Shown: piece by piece, positions 9,500-21,472 of the stretch | How the letters are laid out: the number at the start of each line of letters is the position of its first letter | Position numbering within the stretch: the stretch's first letter is position 1 | Source of the DNA: Perkinsus marinus ATCC 50983 | Lineage: Eukaryota; Perkinsozoa; Perkinsida; Perkinsidae | DNA length: 38,980 nucleotides | NCBI RefSeq assembly: GCF_000006405.1 | Contig: NW_003205427.1 | Coordinates: forward strand, 9,306 to 48,285 | Reading direction: 5' to 3' | The notes under the pieces: model-generated | What the model was told of the DNA's origin: nothing | Database searches by the model: none | The model's input: only the letters and a program-made list of their open reading frames with translations | Program-made: the position numbers and the translations under genes

Positions 9500-9854
9500 A
9501 GCAAGAAGCGTTCGGAGTGTTGCAGGGAGCGGTCGCTACCTCGTCCCTAGGAAGCAGAGGATTAAGGAAAGCGCATTAGTGGGGTTCAATAATGTCACTC
9601 CGTCCACCATACACTGTTTACCAACAGACTGCAATGATGCAAAAACAGCAAAAAACCTGACATAGCTCGAGTGATGTACAATCTGTGGCTCGAGATTTCA
9701 ATGGCATACGTTTTGTGCTGGGATCCTTCCTCGTAGTCGGCAAGGCTCCCCAGAACATTCCGCCAATTGCATATGGCTGCGGTACCCCCATCGTCACACC
9801 CACCCTCGCCCACGGGATCTCCCACGGTCCTCCATCGCACTGCCGCCTTCCTCT

Positions 9855-12800
9855 CTATAGGCTGGACAGAAATCTAAACAGGATTGTCCAGATGCTGCCA
9901 TGATGGTGCATGACTACTTCCCCTTCCGAGCTAGGTAAGGCACTCAGTTGACCGGGCCGACCCTTTTGACAGTTGGCGAGCACGCTAGTAAGGAGTTTCA
10001 ATACAGAAGTAACGTCCTCGAAAGGGGGGCTAAGCTCAGCTGGAAACTCGAGAGCAGCCGAACCTCCGAGGAACCTACGTAGGACGTACAATCAATTGAA
10101 GTTGCCTCTGCAAATCACCAATTAATAGCATCCATACGGGACTTCACTATGCTCGTATTCTCATCAGCCACGAAGGCTTTTCGAATTACTATGTCTTTGC
10201 CTGTGAAGAAAGGGGTCATAGAGAAAGTGATGTAGGCTAGTATACCTCCTATAGCCTCCTTCCTCTTGACAACCCATGCATCCTCAGCATCGTTCCAGGT
10301 TACCCCCAGTGTATTGTCGCAACCTGCCACTGGATTACCTCACCACTCTGCGCTCTATAGGAGTCACGACTACTTTTTTCCTTCTCGTCTTCTTCACTTC
10401 GCCCATCTACCTGTATCTGGCAGACATCATTCAACACCTCCGATATCATATCCTCGAGAGCTCACCTCGGCAAGTTCGTTCAATGCCTTCAGATCCTCAT
10501 CCATCGCTGTCATACCCACCGCAGTCACACGCCGCTTCCTAGCTCGCTCCTCCTTATCATCATCACTGAGTTTCTCACGCTTCATTGCTTCGCCTCGCCG
10601 CCGAGGAGATGCTCGGAGGACTACCCCAGTGTGAGTGGCTTCTATAGCAACTCTGTCTTTATTGCTCAGAACACCGCTGGACATCAGACCCTCGCGTAGT
10701 GCCGCTACTCTGACCTCGGTAGGATTCTGAAACCGACGAAGATAATGCTCGAGCAGGGTCCGAACCCGTGATGAACTCTCTCGGCCGCTCAAGCAGGATT
10801 GGCGGCTTGAAGGGCATTCTAATAGCGATCCGTCTATGCAGACCATGACACTGTAGCTTGTTACCCATACAATCGATTCAAGATGATCTGAAGAAGAGCT
10901 GACTCACTTCCATCTGAAGACTGAGGGTGAGAGGAGACTCTTCGCAGTCACTCGACGGCTTTCCTGGATGGCCCACCACGAGGTTGGGCATAAACGCGCC
11001 GCACAGCATCGCCTAGCGAGGAATGAGGTAACCACGAGAGGCAACCTAACCACCTACTTGCATCAATGCATCGTCTGCTGCACCAAAACTCTCCAGGCTC
11101 TCGACCACCTCCTTCTTGGCCACATCATCTCCCAAACCCAATAGCTCAAGCAGACAGGATATCTGCAACAGCAGGATATCGAAAGAGCGTCAGGCAGAGC
11201 CTCGACATATAGTGTAGAAAAGAATCGGGCTCGCAGTAGAAACAGACGGAGATACCAAGGGACCCTTCCTCAGCCTACTTGTCTGTGGGCCAAGGTGTCG
11301 GGTTGTAAGAGGCCTAATAGCCTATTGCTCACGTCCATGACAGTCATGATGATGTTTGTCAGCCGTTGAGGTATCACCGCCAATTTCGTAGACCTGTCCT
11401 CAATAGGACTATCCCCACCACAGGAACAACTAGACTCACCTGCAGAATTCCATAGTGTGCTTCAAAATGCTCTGCCGATCGCTGCCGTCCGCCCCGCCTG
11501 AGTGATAGTACGCCACAAGCCAGTTCCGCAAGAGATTGCGGAGCATCAATGGCTCCGAGTACGACCCGGCGTCCATACGAGACCTGTTGTAGAGTCAGGA
11601 CCCTCACCCGATAACACGATAACAAACCTACCTAGTCTCGAAGCTTGATCTAGCACTCCGCCCAAACTGTCTCCATTCTTTCATGACTAGCATGCTAGGC
11701 ATTGTGAATGGATCCTGTGAGGAGAGGGCGGAGGCGATGAGTACCCCGTCCAGAGCACAGCCCAGCCAGACGCTCAGTAGGATCTACAAAGTGCCATGGA
11801 TACTAGAAGCCTATCACACACCTTACTATTTTGCACAGTCTCAACTCCAATGGCATGATGATGCACAGTTTCCCCAGAATGGTTATCTCCGACAATTGCC
11901 TGAGGACCGGTATCCTCAGCGATGCAAAAATTGCGAAGTTGTTCGATTACTCGGTCCCTGTTGGGCTCGGCGTCAAAGCGCCATACCGCTCTAGTGCATC
12001 TACTGTAGCATTCAGTGAGGCCAAACCCTGAAGGCAATCCTCCATATTAGCAACCGCTGACAACAGCAGCTCCTACCGGCGGTTCGGGAGTGTGTTCGAG
12101 TAGCAATGACCTCGCAGTTAGCAGCCTAAATGATAATGAAGAATGCGGGAGCACAACAGGGACGGTCGCCTACCCAAGCCTAGGCATTCTTTTCATCAGC
12201 TGCTGACATAGGTACTTGCTGTTGAGGTAAATCTTCTCCAAAGGAGCACGTCGCATCTCACAGGTGTCATACTTTGCCATACCAGTCTTGAACCATCTCC
12301 GCGTCACCAGGCGTATCTAGAGCAGTGAGCCATGCCGTATTGCCAAGAAAAGTCCCTTACGCATAAGCCGTTACTCTCTCTACCAGCACGGCCCATTCTC
12401 TGCATTGACGATGCTTGGCTCGTCCATACATTCTTCAAGGTAGCTCGGTAAGACGTATCCCCAACCGTCTCGCGCGTCTGGTCGTATACAACCTAACACG
12501 GAGAAACCGATCGACCTCGTGTTGGTAGCTGACACAAAACATACCTGCCTCGCAATACACGTGTCTATGACGAGTTTAACCCCCGGTATGGTGACGCTTG
12601 ATTCGGCTATATTGGTAGATAGATACCTAAGAAAGCCTCCATCAAGTCGGGACTGTTGAGGCCTCCTTACACTCGGACTTCTGTTGGCCCAGGCCTAGGT
12701 AGATTGCCCTCACTGTCGTACTGTATAGGGACTGTGCTATGCAGTACCACCACTTCACATCGTACCTGCTCTCTAACAATGGAGTAATAGTGAACGGAAA

Positions 12801-15800
12801 GACAGTGACCTCACCCCGATGAGTGTCGGTTCGATCATAGACCTATAGTAGTTATTGAGGTCGAAGATCTCCGCAATACCAGGTAAGAATACGATCACGC
12901 TATCCCCACCATCACAAAAGTGCTGAATGAGCCTCCAGACCAACACATCGTACCTGAGCCATGTAATAGCATAACAAAGGTACGTAGCAATCATTGATAA
13001 TTAATCAAAGACCCCCATACGAGTAGGAGACCACCTCGGGGTGCACCAGAAAGCCGTTCCCACAGAGCGACTTATGAGGTACCGCCTGTGATGCGGTCAG
13101 TGTAGGAGGGTAAGCTGCGAAGGGAGCGACACAAGGCACGAACATAGAACTCTCGAGATGAAGCGATCGGACGAGAAGCGCAGAGCCATTACGAGGCGGA
13201 TGAAGCATAGCAATGGAAAGATCAACTTCGTACTTCGTCGATGGCGAGAGGTTGGCTGCCTGATTCACGGCCGCCAGTTTGGTGACGCAGTCTGGGGCCG
13301 CCGAGGGCTGAACAATGCCAAACAAGATGATACCACAAAGCGGCTAAGCAGGCAGTAGAATCGTACCCCCAGAGAGTCACCCCAGAGGTCCAGACTGTCC
13401 TTGAGATCCACTAGTCCTATTGTGCCACCAGGGACCATCTTGCTCTCTACGGCCTCGATCGCCGAGTCCTGAAAAGGGAAATGCTGATATACAGAGAGCA
13501 TCAAATCAGCTAATCCACTTGAAGTTTAGTGAGCTTGTTGATTCCCTCGGTTGCATCACTCGCTAATATCTGATAGAAACCCTGGCATTTCACCATACAC
13601 AAGGCCCGCTTAACCCACCTTTGAAACTGAATTCCGAGCTCTCAGTGTGTCAGCTACAGTAGTAGATGAGGGGTCAGGGGGCCGAGACAGACCCCAGAGA
13701 TCATCGAGGTAGTAACTAACCCCGGCGGAGATAGCAAAGCACGGCGAAAAAAGTGACACACCTCTCCACTGCGAATCGTTTGACACCGACGTATATAGGC
13801 TTCAACGACCCACCCGAGACACCAGCATTGAGATCCCGGAAATAGTCAGCGAGCACCTATAGTATACAAGCCTAGTCTCGTCAATAAAAGTAACAGTTAC
13901 CTTGCCCTGTAGAGTTGCGCTCATTACGACTATCTTGAAGTCAGGGGACACCGACTGCCTTCTCATCAGTCGTACTATAGACATCACCAGATCGACATCC
14001 ATACCACGCTCATGTGCTTCGTCCAGTATGACCTACAAAGCAGTAATTGCTACATACCCCCATTCCGTCAGCTCGTGCTATCGCTAGACAGATGCCCTAT
14101 TGGGAGCCTTAAGAATTTGCAATGGACGGAACAGAGATATATGCTCGCCTTACATGGGTCCACTTGGTGTACAGTCGTATGGGGTCTTGGACGAGACTCT
14201 GGAGGAGATAGCCTGTAGTAACGAAGAGAATCCGAGGCTCTTCAGCGCCTGATGATTCGCTTCTCTCTCCTCCACCTATTCGATACCCGACCAAGGAGGC
14301 ACCATCCTTGCCACACGCTGTGAGCTGAAGCACACAGGGGAACAGCATGCTCGACTCAATAGACATGAATTTCGTGGCGCGCAAGAATCTACCTCATCTC
14401 GCACTCGGTGGGCTAACGTGATAGCTGCCAGCCTCCTTGGCTGGGTTACGACGATCTTGGCGTTGGGATCCGCCTCTATTATGAATTGTGGTACTCTCGA
14501 GCTCTTCCCGCAGCCTGAGCCGAGCCGGTGGTCTGAAGGTCTGCTTACATCGACTGAGCTTACCTGTGTCGCCGTGGATGAGCGTAACCGTCTGTTTGGT
14601 GATACGATCCATTATGGTAGGCCGGTGGTCATCTATCGGGAGGTGATCCAAGGCAGGGTTCCAACTACAACTAGTAACAGAGGCCTGACAGTATTCCAGT
14701 TACAGCAATACCTATTCTCGCAGTGCTTGGCCCTACCTCCTCTGTCGGGGATGGCATCGATTCCTCTTGACTAAGCCGATTGACGATCCTCTGGAGTGTT
14801 TGCCGAGACTGCCATAGCACAGTGCCACCATGGATTCTTCGTAACCATCTACCTCCGTCAGAAACCGCGCAATTTCTGTGACCAGCGTCCCCAACTTTTG
14901 ACCAATACTGCCAACGACTTGAGTCTGGCAACAAAAATCACAAACGATGAATGCCGAGCCCTTCTCACATTCTGAGATGGATCGCACGCTTTAATGGCAT
15001 CTCGAATGCTCTCCAACCCGGAGACGAAGCTGGATGGGTCCACCACCTGAAGACACTGCAGCCTCACAAAACCAACAGGACCCGGGCCAACCAGAGGCAG
15101 GTGCGGCCTCCTACCTTCTCCGACAGATCCTGATGAAGGAAGGCCCCATTGACCTTGTCGGTAGTGGCGGTGAGACCGTTCAGCCACTCCGATAGAGCTG
15201 GACATTTGTCCTCATCCAACGACTGCAATGACGTTGTTATCTGCTGCCACAAGTGATACTCAACTCCAGAATCGATGGCGATAGCAACACTACCTTCTCC
15301 ATGGCTTGCTGGAGACCCTGTAGATTCGCCCTATGCAGGCTTACCTTGTTGCCTAAAAGCTCAGCAGTTCGACAGCTCAACAGCGACCTCACCTACTGTA
15401 ATACTGCGTGCCCCCTCTCCGTCCTTTACCATGACCCATTGCACTGTACAATGACATCTGTATACGTTGCTGCTCAGACACACTAGTACAAAGCTCGTTC
15501 ACGGCGTGGCGGATGTCTGAAGTAACACCGTAGTCTATTACATGTACGGCTACTACCACTGCTACCTTCAGCAAGATGGGCACTCCCTTGCAGTGCCTCT
15601 CCATGGGCATCCAATTCCATATCCCATTCAAGAAGCTTCGATCGGAGTGCTTCTCGAGCCGCGGTATCAGAAGGGAGATGGACTCGCTCCCAGACAGGCC
15701 TGTCAGAAGACCAACAAACTATGGTTGGTGCACATACAGCGCTCTTGGGGTCTCACGCTGCTGCTCTCATCGGCTCAATCGAACTCGAAGATGAAGCCTG

Positions 15801-16304
15801 AGGGAAGAGGCGTTTTACCACTTCATGAGGCTGAGTATTGAATGAACAATCGTCAGCTTGTCCCTCGCGACCTACCCCCTGGATGGCTGCTCCGTGCCTA
15901 GCCATGGGCATCGGTGGTGCTACGAGGGGTACGAAGGGCATCATAGGCGGCATCACCGGAGGCATGCCGATCGAGGCCACATGCTGAGGTATCGGTGGCG
16001 GGACGCCCAGCATCCCGGGTGGGGGGATCCGCGGCAGAGCAGACGGCGCGCTGCCAGGCCTGAAAGTCGCCATTAGCAGCACAGTGGTGACTATACACGG
16101 AGACGTTGAATGGTGTAACCAGGAAGGTGCTGGGTGGCACTCACGTTCGGCCAGCAGCCGACACTCTGTCGTTGAGGGGGACATCGCCAATCAATACGTT
16201 AGTAGACGCAGAATTGGAAAAAAATCGTAGTGGTTGCCAATAAGGTACAACAAGCATCCAATCCAGCACCCCCTAGGCCCTACCACTGCTGCTGCTGCTG
16301 CTGC

Positions 16305-16391
<87 letters not shown>

Positions 16392-16462
16392 TGCTGCCAC
16401 AGCATGGCCTGATACGCAGCCATGTTGCCGCTGTTGGAGCCCTGTGGGGGCGTGGGCCACAT
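9855..16462 (-). CDS. DEAH-box ATP-dependent RNA helicase with polyQ N-terminus, many exons
   Basis: An SF2 DEAH/RHA-type RNA helicase that couples NTP hydrolysis to RNA unwinding. The N-terminus (start 16462, MWPTPPQGSNSGNMAAYQAM) runs into about 37 glutamines, then a Pro/Met-rich stretch (PPPGMLGVPPPIPQ). Middle exons are helical and unassigned. Motifs follow in order: GDTGCGKSSRVPQF (Walker A, split by an intron within GDTG/CGKS), TQPRRLAAITLAHRV (Ia), LFVTTGYLLQ (Ib region), VILDEAHERGMDVD (II), VVMSATLQG (III), VIVFLPGIAEI (IV), STNIAESSVTIPGV (V) and QASSMQRMGRAGR (VI). HA2/OB-fold-like sequence follows (ALERYGALT, ALDGVLIASALSSQDPF, MLCGAFMPNLV). A charged C-terminal extension runs to HHHGSIWTILFRFLSSL. 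About twenty small introns are implied. Whether it belongs to the DHX36/YTHDC2/DHX57 group is not settled. Confidence 0.85.
16285..16396 (-). repeat. CAG/CAA trinucleotide tract encoding polyglutamine
   Basis: On the minus strand a pure CAG block, a long CAA block and another CAG block encode about 37 consecutive Gln near the helicase N-terminus. The mixed CAA core is typical of a stabilised polyQ tract. The exon probably ends within the last CAG codons and splices to a short exon continuing VSAAGRT, then the Pro/Met-rich exon, which keeps the frame open. On the opposite strand the tract opens meaningless Cys, Ala and Val frames. Confidence 0.9.
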
Positions 16463-16650
16463 TGAAGGAAGAGGCGCTGTCCCTAATACAATTTTTCAAG
16501 ATCAGAGTGGCCCATATGGACAATAACAAGAGCAGACCAACGCAACCGGATGAACTTTTGATAGAAATATGCACTTCTCTGCAACCGGCGTGCCCTCGAG
16601 GGCCCCGACGGCATCAAAAAACTAATTTCGCAAACACTACACATACTCGA

Positions 16651-18461
16651 CTACCACATCTTCGCCCGTTGTCGGCTTGCGACCCCGATGACGATGACGG
16701 TTGCTGCCGAACATCTGCTGAAGTACCCAGGCGAGCCGAACCTACACCACGAAACCCGGGTGAGTACGCTGTTGGGCATTTCCAAGCTGAAGAACGGCAG
16801 TACCCCTCCTTTGGCCAACTGCTCCTCCATCAGCGGGTTCCGCGTAAGAAAGTAATTGCGGTCCAGCACGTCCCCATCTGCAATCCATCGGCGGTACTCA
16901 TCATGGTACCTATTGTCTCCACTGAAACACGAGGTGGGTAATGGACACCCACGCAGCAGTGCAGGCCACTGCTAGACTCTCTTCAGCCATCGTCTTGGTG
17001 CATTCTTGAAGACCATTCTGTCGACATGGTGCCAGCCACTCCTCACGGTGCTTGGCATACTCCCCACCCTTGGACAGCTTTGTCCACAGGTGCTCGAAGA
17101 GCTCATGCCTGATCAGCAGATACGGGATCTTATGCTGCACTGGTGAGTACGATCAACCTCAGTCGACTAACTAGTGATATTAGCAACTATCGCAGATATC
17201 CCTGTGGATAATCGCTGTTATTCTGCCCATTAATACCATCTCTCCTCGAATTTATGTCTATACGGAGGATGCGGCGGTATCTTCCTGTGCTCTCTACGAC
17301 GTTGAACGCGTAGCTCGAACTCGTCTCTAATTGTGAAAAAGATCCTCATCACTATCAACTCGGAATCCTTCCGCCCTACTGTAATATCAAACCACTATCC
17401 CACACCTGATGAAGCTTACTCGATACCTTGTGACGGGGACCAGGAGGTGCAAAGTCGGTGGTAACCTTAACTCGACTACATGCAGTCGTGTAGTCGCCGG
17501 TGAACTTACGTGAATATTGTTTCCACCGCGATCACCCCCGAAACCCACATGCAAGGGCTGATGGATGTCCCCGAGAAAATGTATCACCAGTTTCATGGCG
17601 AACTCGCGTTCCGCCCGAGAGACGCTCTTCGACTGAATACAAAATAGCGCCGAGATTGAAGTCAGCCAGAGCTTCATCGAGATCAAGTGAGAGAAGATGT
17701 CAACCTTCGTTTATCGCTGGCTCTTGAATGTCATTCAGAACACGTCCGACTTAGTCTCGATTAAAGATACACTGAGTTACCATATAATGCGATTAGCACT
17801 CTAAATCACCCTTTATAGTAATACAGTAGAGATACCCGAGTCCGAGGCCGAACACACTGTATCCATACCGAGGTAACCTCATCTCCTTCTATTACAATAG
17901 CTCTATTAGTGTAATTATAAATGGCGCCAATAACACAAAAATCATCACGACAGTCACGTTCATAGACCATCTGACACTGCTTGGTAGGAGTATCGACGAA
18001 GTGAAGGGGAGCTGTCCATCGATACCTTCGCAATCAGCGTCGCTCATGAGCAGCAGCTGAACACACTCCGTATTACTGAGCACTATGAGAGGCCTTGTCA
18101 GCCCAACAGGCGACGCCTATCATATCCTGTCCTCTACCAAGTGTTTCGTTCACCCCCTCAACTGATAAGGACATCATCGACATCTTCCATGGGAAATGAG
18201 ACTAAATGTCACGTGAAGGCGTCCTCAGCGAGCCCTCCGCAGCGAGACCGTATAAAAAATACATTCACGAGCTCTCTCGGAACTATAATGCTTTCAGCAA
18301 CAACTTGGTGCGTGTCCGGTGAACCCCCTATTACTGACTCTATCAGATACTATCCGCTGAGCAATTGCCGCTACGATGGAGTGACCATCCTCTCCCCAAG
18401 CATGAGCATATCCCAACAGAACGAGGGCCTTCAACAGGAAGGTACCGAGTCGGGGAGACAT
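16651..18461 (-). CDS. S1/P1-type zinc-dependent nuclease (secreted), multi-exon
   Basis: A single-strand-specific endonuclease of the S1/P1 family that cleaves RNA/ssDNA and removes 3' phosphates. The start at 18461 gives MSPRLGTFLLKALVLLGYAHA, a signal peptide ending AHA, followed at once by WGEDGHSIVAAIAQRI. This is the expected mature N-terminus, where Trp1 and His6 ligate zinc. Further family blocks: VACWADKASHSAQ, PLHFVDTPTKQCQMVYERDC, CVIGAIYNYTNRAI, HFLGDIHQPLHVGFGGDRGG, NNIHV, KLHQVWDSGLI, ECTKTMAEESLAVACTAAW and YFLTRNPLMEEQLAKGG. The zinc-ligating His and Asp residues in these blocks are all present, so the enzyme looks active. The region between IVSDR and ACWADK (about 18100-18340) is hard to splice by eye. 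The last exon may end at the stop at 16651 or splice earlier after SLEMPNS. Confidence 0.85.
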
Positions 18462-18657
18462 TATTCAAAAATACTCAGCTGAACACAAAAGAAATAGTTT
18501 CGCACTACCACCCGGGTCCGATGGATACGACTAGAGCCCGACAGGGTAAAGTAAAAACAATGGTGAAACATGATGGCATGATGGCATCAGTTTTCATCAT
18601 CACTGTCTTCAGTGCTATCCTCACCCAGCATTATGGACAGCAAGCCGAGCTGCTCAG

Positions 18658-20252
18658 CTACCAGGAGGCACAGATGAAAGGCCGCTGCAATACCGGCTCA
18701 CTTGATGGTGCCAGCTGGTAGAGGCCGTGTTGCTGCTGCTGCTGCTGCCGACGACCCTCGAGCCGCTTCTGAGCTCTACTGCAGCACAGTAGAGCCCCAC
18801 ACAAGCCCGACAACAACAGCGGTATCGCAGTAGCCAGCGATAGAGTACTGCACACGAGGAGGAGTCTCCTACTCTACAGCGCCTCTTACGCGTTCGCATT
18901 AGCCTGCCCTTGGAGATCCTCCATGATGCCCTTCACACAAGGCTCTAGCGGCTTATCCCCGACCCCATCTCGAAGCCCTCCCTAGTAAACGAATACAACT
19001 CTGTCAACGCATCACTCCTACACCTCCTTTGCCTGCACCCTCCGACCAGCCGAACAGGGGCGTACCAGGCTCGCAGGCACCTCCACAATGGTAACGCCTC
19101 TCAGCCTCCCTCAGCAGTCCACTATATCTGCCCTAGCCCTCCGAGCCGACCTTGGCACTATCCTACCGATGGACCTCCCATGGGACAAGTTGGTCATCTA
19201 CAGCTCCTGGACATTCCTCCAAGGAGCCTCCAGCAGAGGTATTCGTGTGGCTAACATAATACCCATAACAGGCGCCGCTATTACGAGCCTTTCTACTTCG
19301 CCATGCAGTTGCTCAAGGCTTGACTCATACTCTCGTACTCACTCATTAGTATCAACATCCGCTCGGATCCATAGAGGGCTCCTGAAAGGTCCCAGAAGAG
19401 ATGAGCCTTGTCATGTCGGAGTTACCAGTATCCCGATGACGACCACATACAGTGGCAAACTTATCAGCATCGGTACGACTGACATCCGCTAGGACCTGAA
19501 GCCGTAGTGGTTCACATTGAGTAAGATTCAGTGCTCCCACGCATGACACAGCGAGTAGGCTCCCTCCTAGTAGCACCGATAAGAGGACATACCTACGACC
19601 CTACACTCAAACAGAGACAACCCTCGCCTTACCCCGATAAGAGGTACCGCTTCCGGCTGTATGCTGACATCACACCAACGATGCCCGCGAGCAGACAACC
19701 GCAGCCGAGACCTCAACAAAACAATAGATAGCCGCATTCAGCGATTTGCCTACCTATCATTGCCTTCCCATACCCAACCTCGAGGGCAGAAAAGATCCCG
19801 TCATCGTTCATTCGTTTTCCTCTATAAACACCTATCGGACCACGTTAATTACTTCGCTGACGCCAACCAGATTCACGATAATAACCTTTCCACGTTGATT
19901 TATCGACCTCTAGGTAATACGATAGATTTCCTATTCGGACATGCCGAAGTTGCAGTGGAGCGGTCACCCAACTGGAATTGATCAGCAACCCTTACCTCCC
20001 TACATGCGATCCCAGATATGACGAAGATGAGTGAGCTTATACCCACAAAGGCTGCACGCATGCACACGGACTGACACTCAACAAGAACCAAGCCGTACAA
20101 CCGCTTGCTCCGTTTTCATGAACTGCAAACGCAAACCCGAACAGTCTAGCTGACGAGGTCAACAATCCATGAAAGACCAACGGACCCATCAAGAATAGTG
20201 AGCCCATCTCTCCGAACCCGTCAAATAACGTTGCTCTCAGCAAATTGTCCAT
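18658..20252 (-). CDS. Multi-pass membrane protein, tetraspanin-like layout
   Basis: Proposed multi-exon gene, function not recognised. The start at 20252 gives MDNLLRATLFDGFGEMG and a hydrophobic first segment (SLFLMGPLVFHGLLTSSARL). A 50-nt GT-AG intron leads to a second membrane segment, AFVGISSLIFVISGIACRE. A third (VLLSVLLGGSLLAVSCVGAL) follows, then a likely extracellular stretch with an N-glycosylation sequon (LNLTQCEPLRLQV) and cysteines (CGGACEPGTPLFGW; EPCVKGIMEDLQGQANA). A fourth membrane segment, LSLATAIPLLLSGLCGALLC, precedes a short basic and Gln-rich cytoplasmic tail. Four membrane spans with a Cys-containing loop between the third and fourth recall tetraspanins, but the hallmark CCG motif is not clear. 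Exons between 18860 and 19350 are uncertain. Confidence 0.5.
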
Positions 20253-21472
20253 ACTAACAGCGACGTTCCGCGCCTACGGTGCCGATGGTGCAGGTGTTAC
20301 CAATAAGCTTTGGAGTAATACTTGATATCGACGACGCGATAGGGACAGCTTGCCACCACCAGTTCGCGAAAACTAATTGAACCCTACCTCCCTGGGATCG
20401 GCACCCACTTGAGCGTCTATGCCGATCCAGACACGAGAGACAATACTGAACAGCCTTACACATCATCGCCTCGACCAAGCCGAAGAGCTCATCGATATTG
20501 TCAGACCATAAAGAAACATTCTGGCATCTGTAGACAGCTTCGCCCCAGTGTGTATACGATAGATGGCGTATTAGTGGACGATGGCGAGATCATTTACGAA
20601 GGTTTGAGCCACACCAAAGAAAATCGCAGGGCCCGGGGTTGCCTTGCCGCACTGCTAACATTAACAACACGATGGCTGCTAAGGAGGACCGCCTCTGCCT
20701 CTACTCAAGTATTGGAGTATTTCATGGCCTTCTCAAGCTCAAGATGTTGTAGAGTAATTCCTGGGGCAAAACTCTGCCAAGAAGCTAAAGGTCGTAGCTA
20801 CAACTCCCCATAAAAGCTCAAGAGCCGCATACGCCCACACCGTGCCCCTCGGTTAATGCGGATCTAGCCGCCCATAGAGTATGACTCCAGCGATGAGTTC
20901 ACACAATACCAGTCTCGTTCCAATTGATACACTCGAACAAAAACCAGGAAGTACATCGGAAATTCGCTTGAAAGTCATACGGAAAAGTAGCTGGTGCTAT
21001 TCATTGTGATAGTCCCAAGAGATGTCGTCGATGGATAGTCCGATAACCTTTTCGCCATTCACCTGGGCACTTATCACTGATAGCAATAGGGAAATTCCAC
21101 TAATCCGAAGTTTAAAAATCTGCTAAAAACCCTCTGTAAGGCAGACTCCCATTGAGGAGCCTAGAAGGAGTAATAATACGACTGGAGCGGAGCGTACCAT
21201 CATGACCGCTATCTGAAAAAGTTCGAAAAGACAAAAGAATAATGCACGACATGAGAAGCGACGGAGTCAACCATTGAGCGAAGGGTTGACACTCCATCAG
21301 CAGCTCGTGCACATCGTCAGAAGCACTAGTACGATTAGCTCCTTGCCGCTAGTCTATACCGAGGTGGCGAGGAGAAACTCACAAGGCACAGCACTAAAAT
21401 GACGTCAAACGCAAAGGGAGATATTAATAGTAATCAAATAAATACGTCATGCCAGCCTCTATACGCCTAATC
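20253..21472. other. Gap between membrane-protein and serine palmitoyltransferase genes
   Basis: No gene assigned. A 134-codon plus-strand frame (20409-20813; contains RQLRPSVYTIDGVLVDDGEI) looks protein-like but resembles nothing I know and would be antisense to its neighbours. 20820-21470 shows no coding signal; an imperfect inverted repeat (GGAGTCAACC ... GGTTGACACTCC) lies at about 21266-21298. Confidence 0.4.

Noticed and set aside
16230-16941. Plus-strand ORFs rich in poly-Cys or poly-Ala/Val
   Set aside because: Antisense readings of the CAG/CAA tract; the minus-strand polyQ frame splices into a recognisable helicase.
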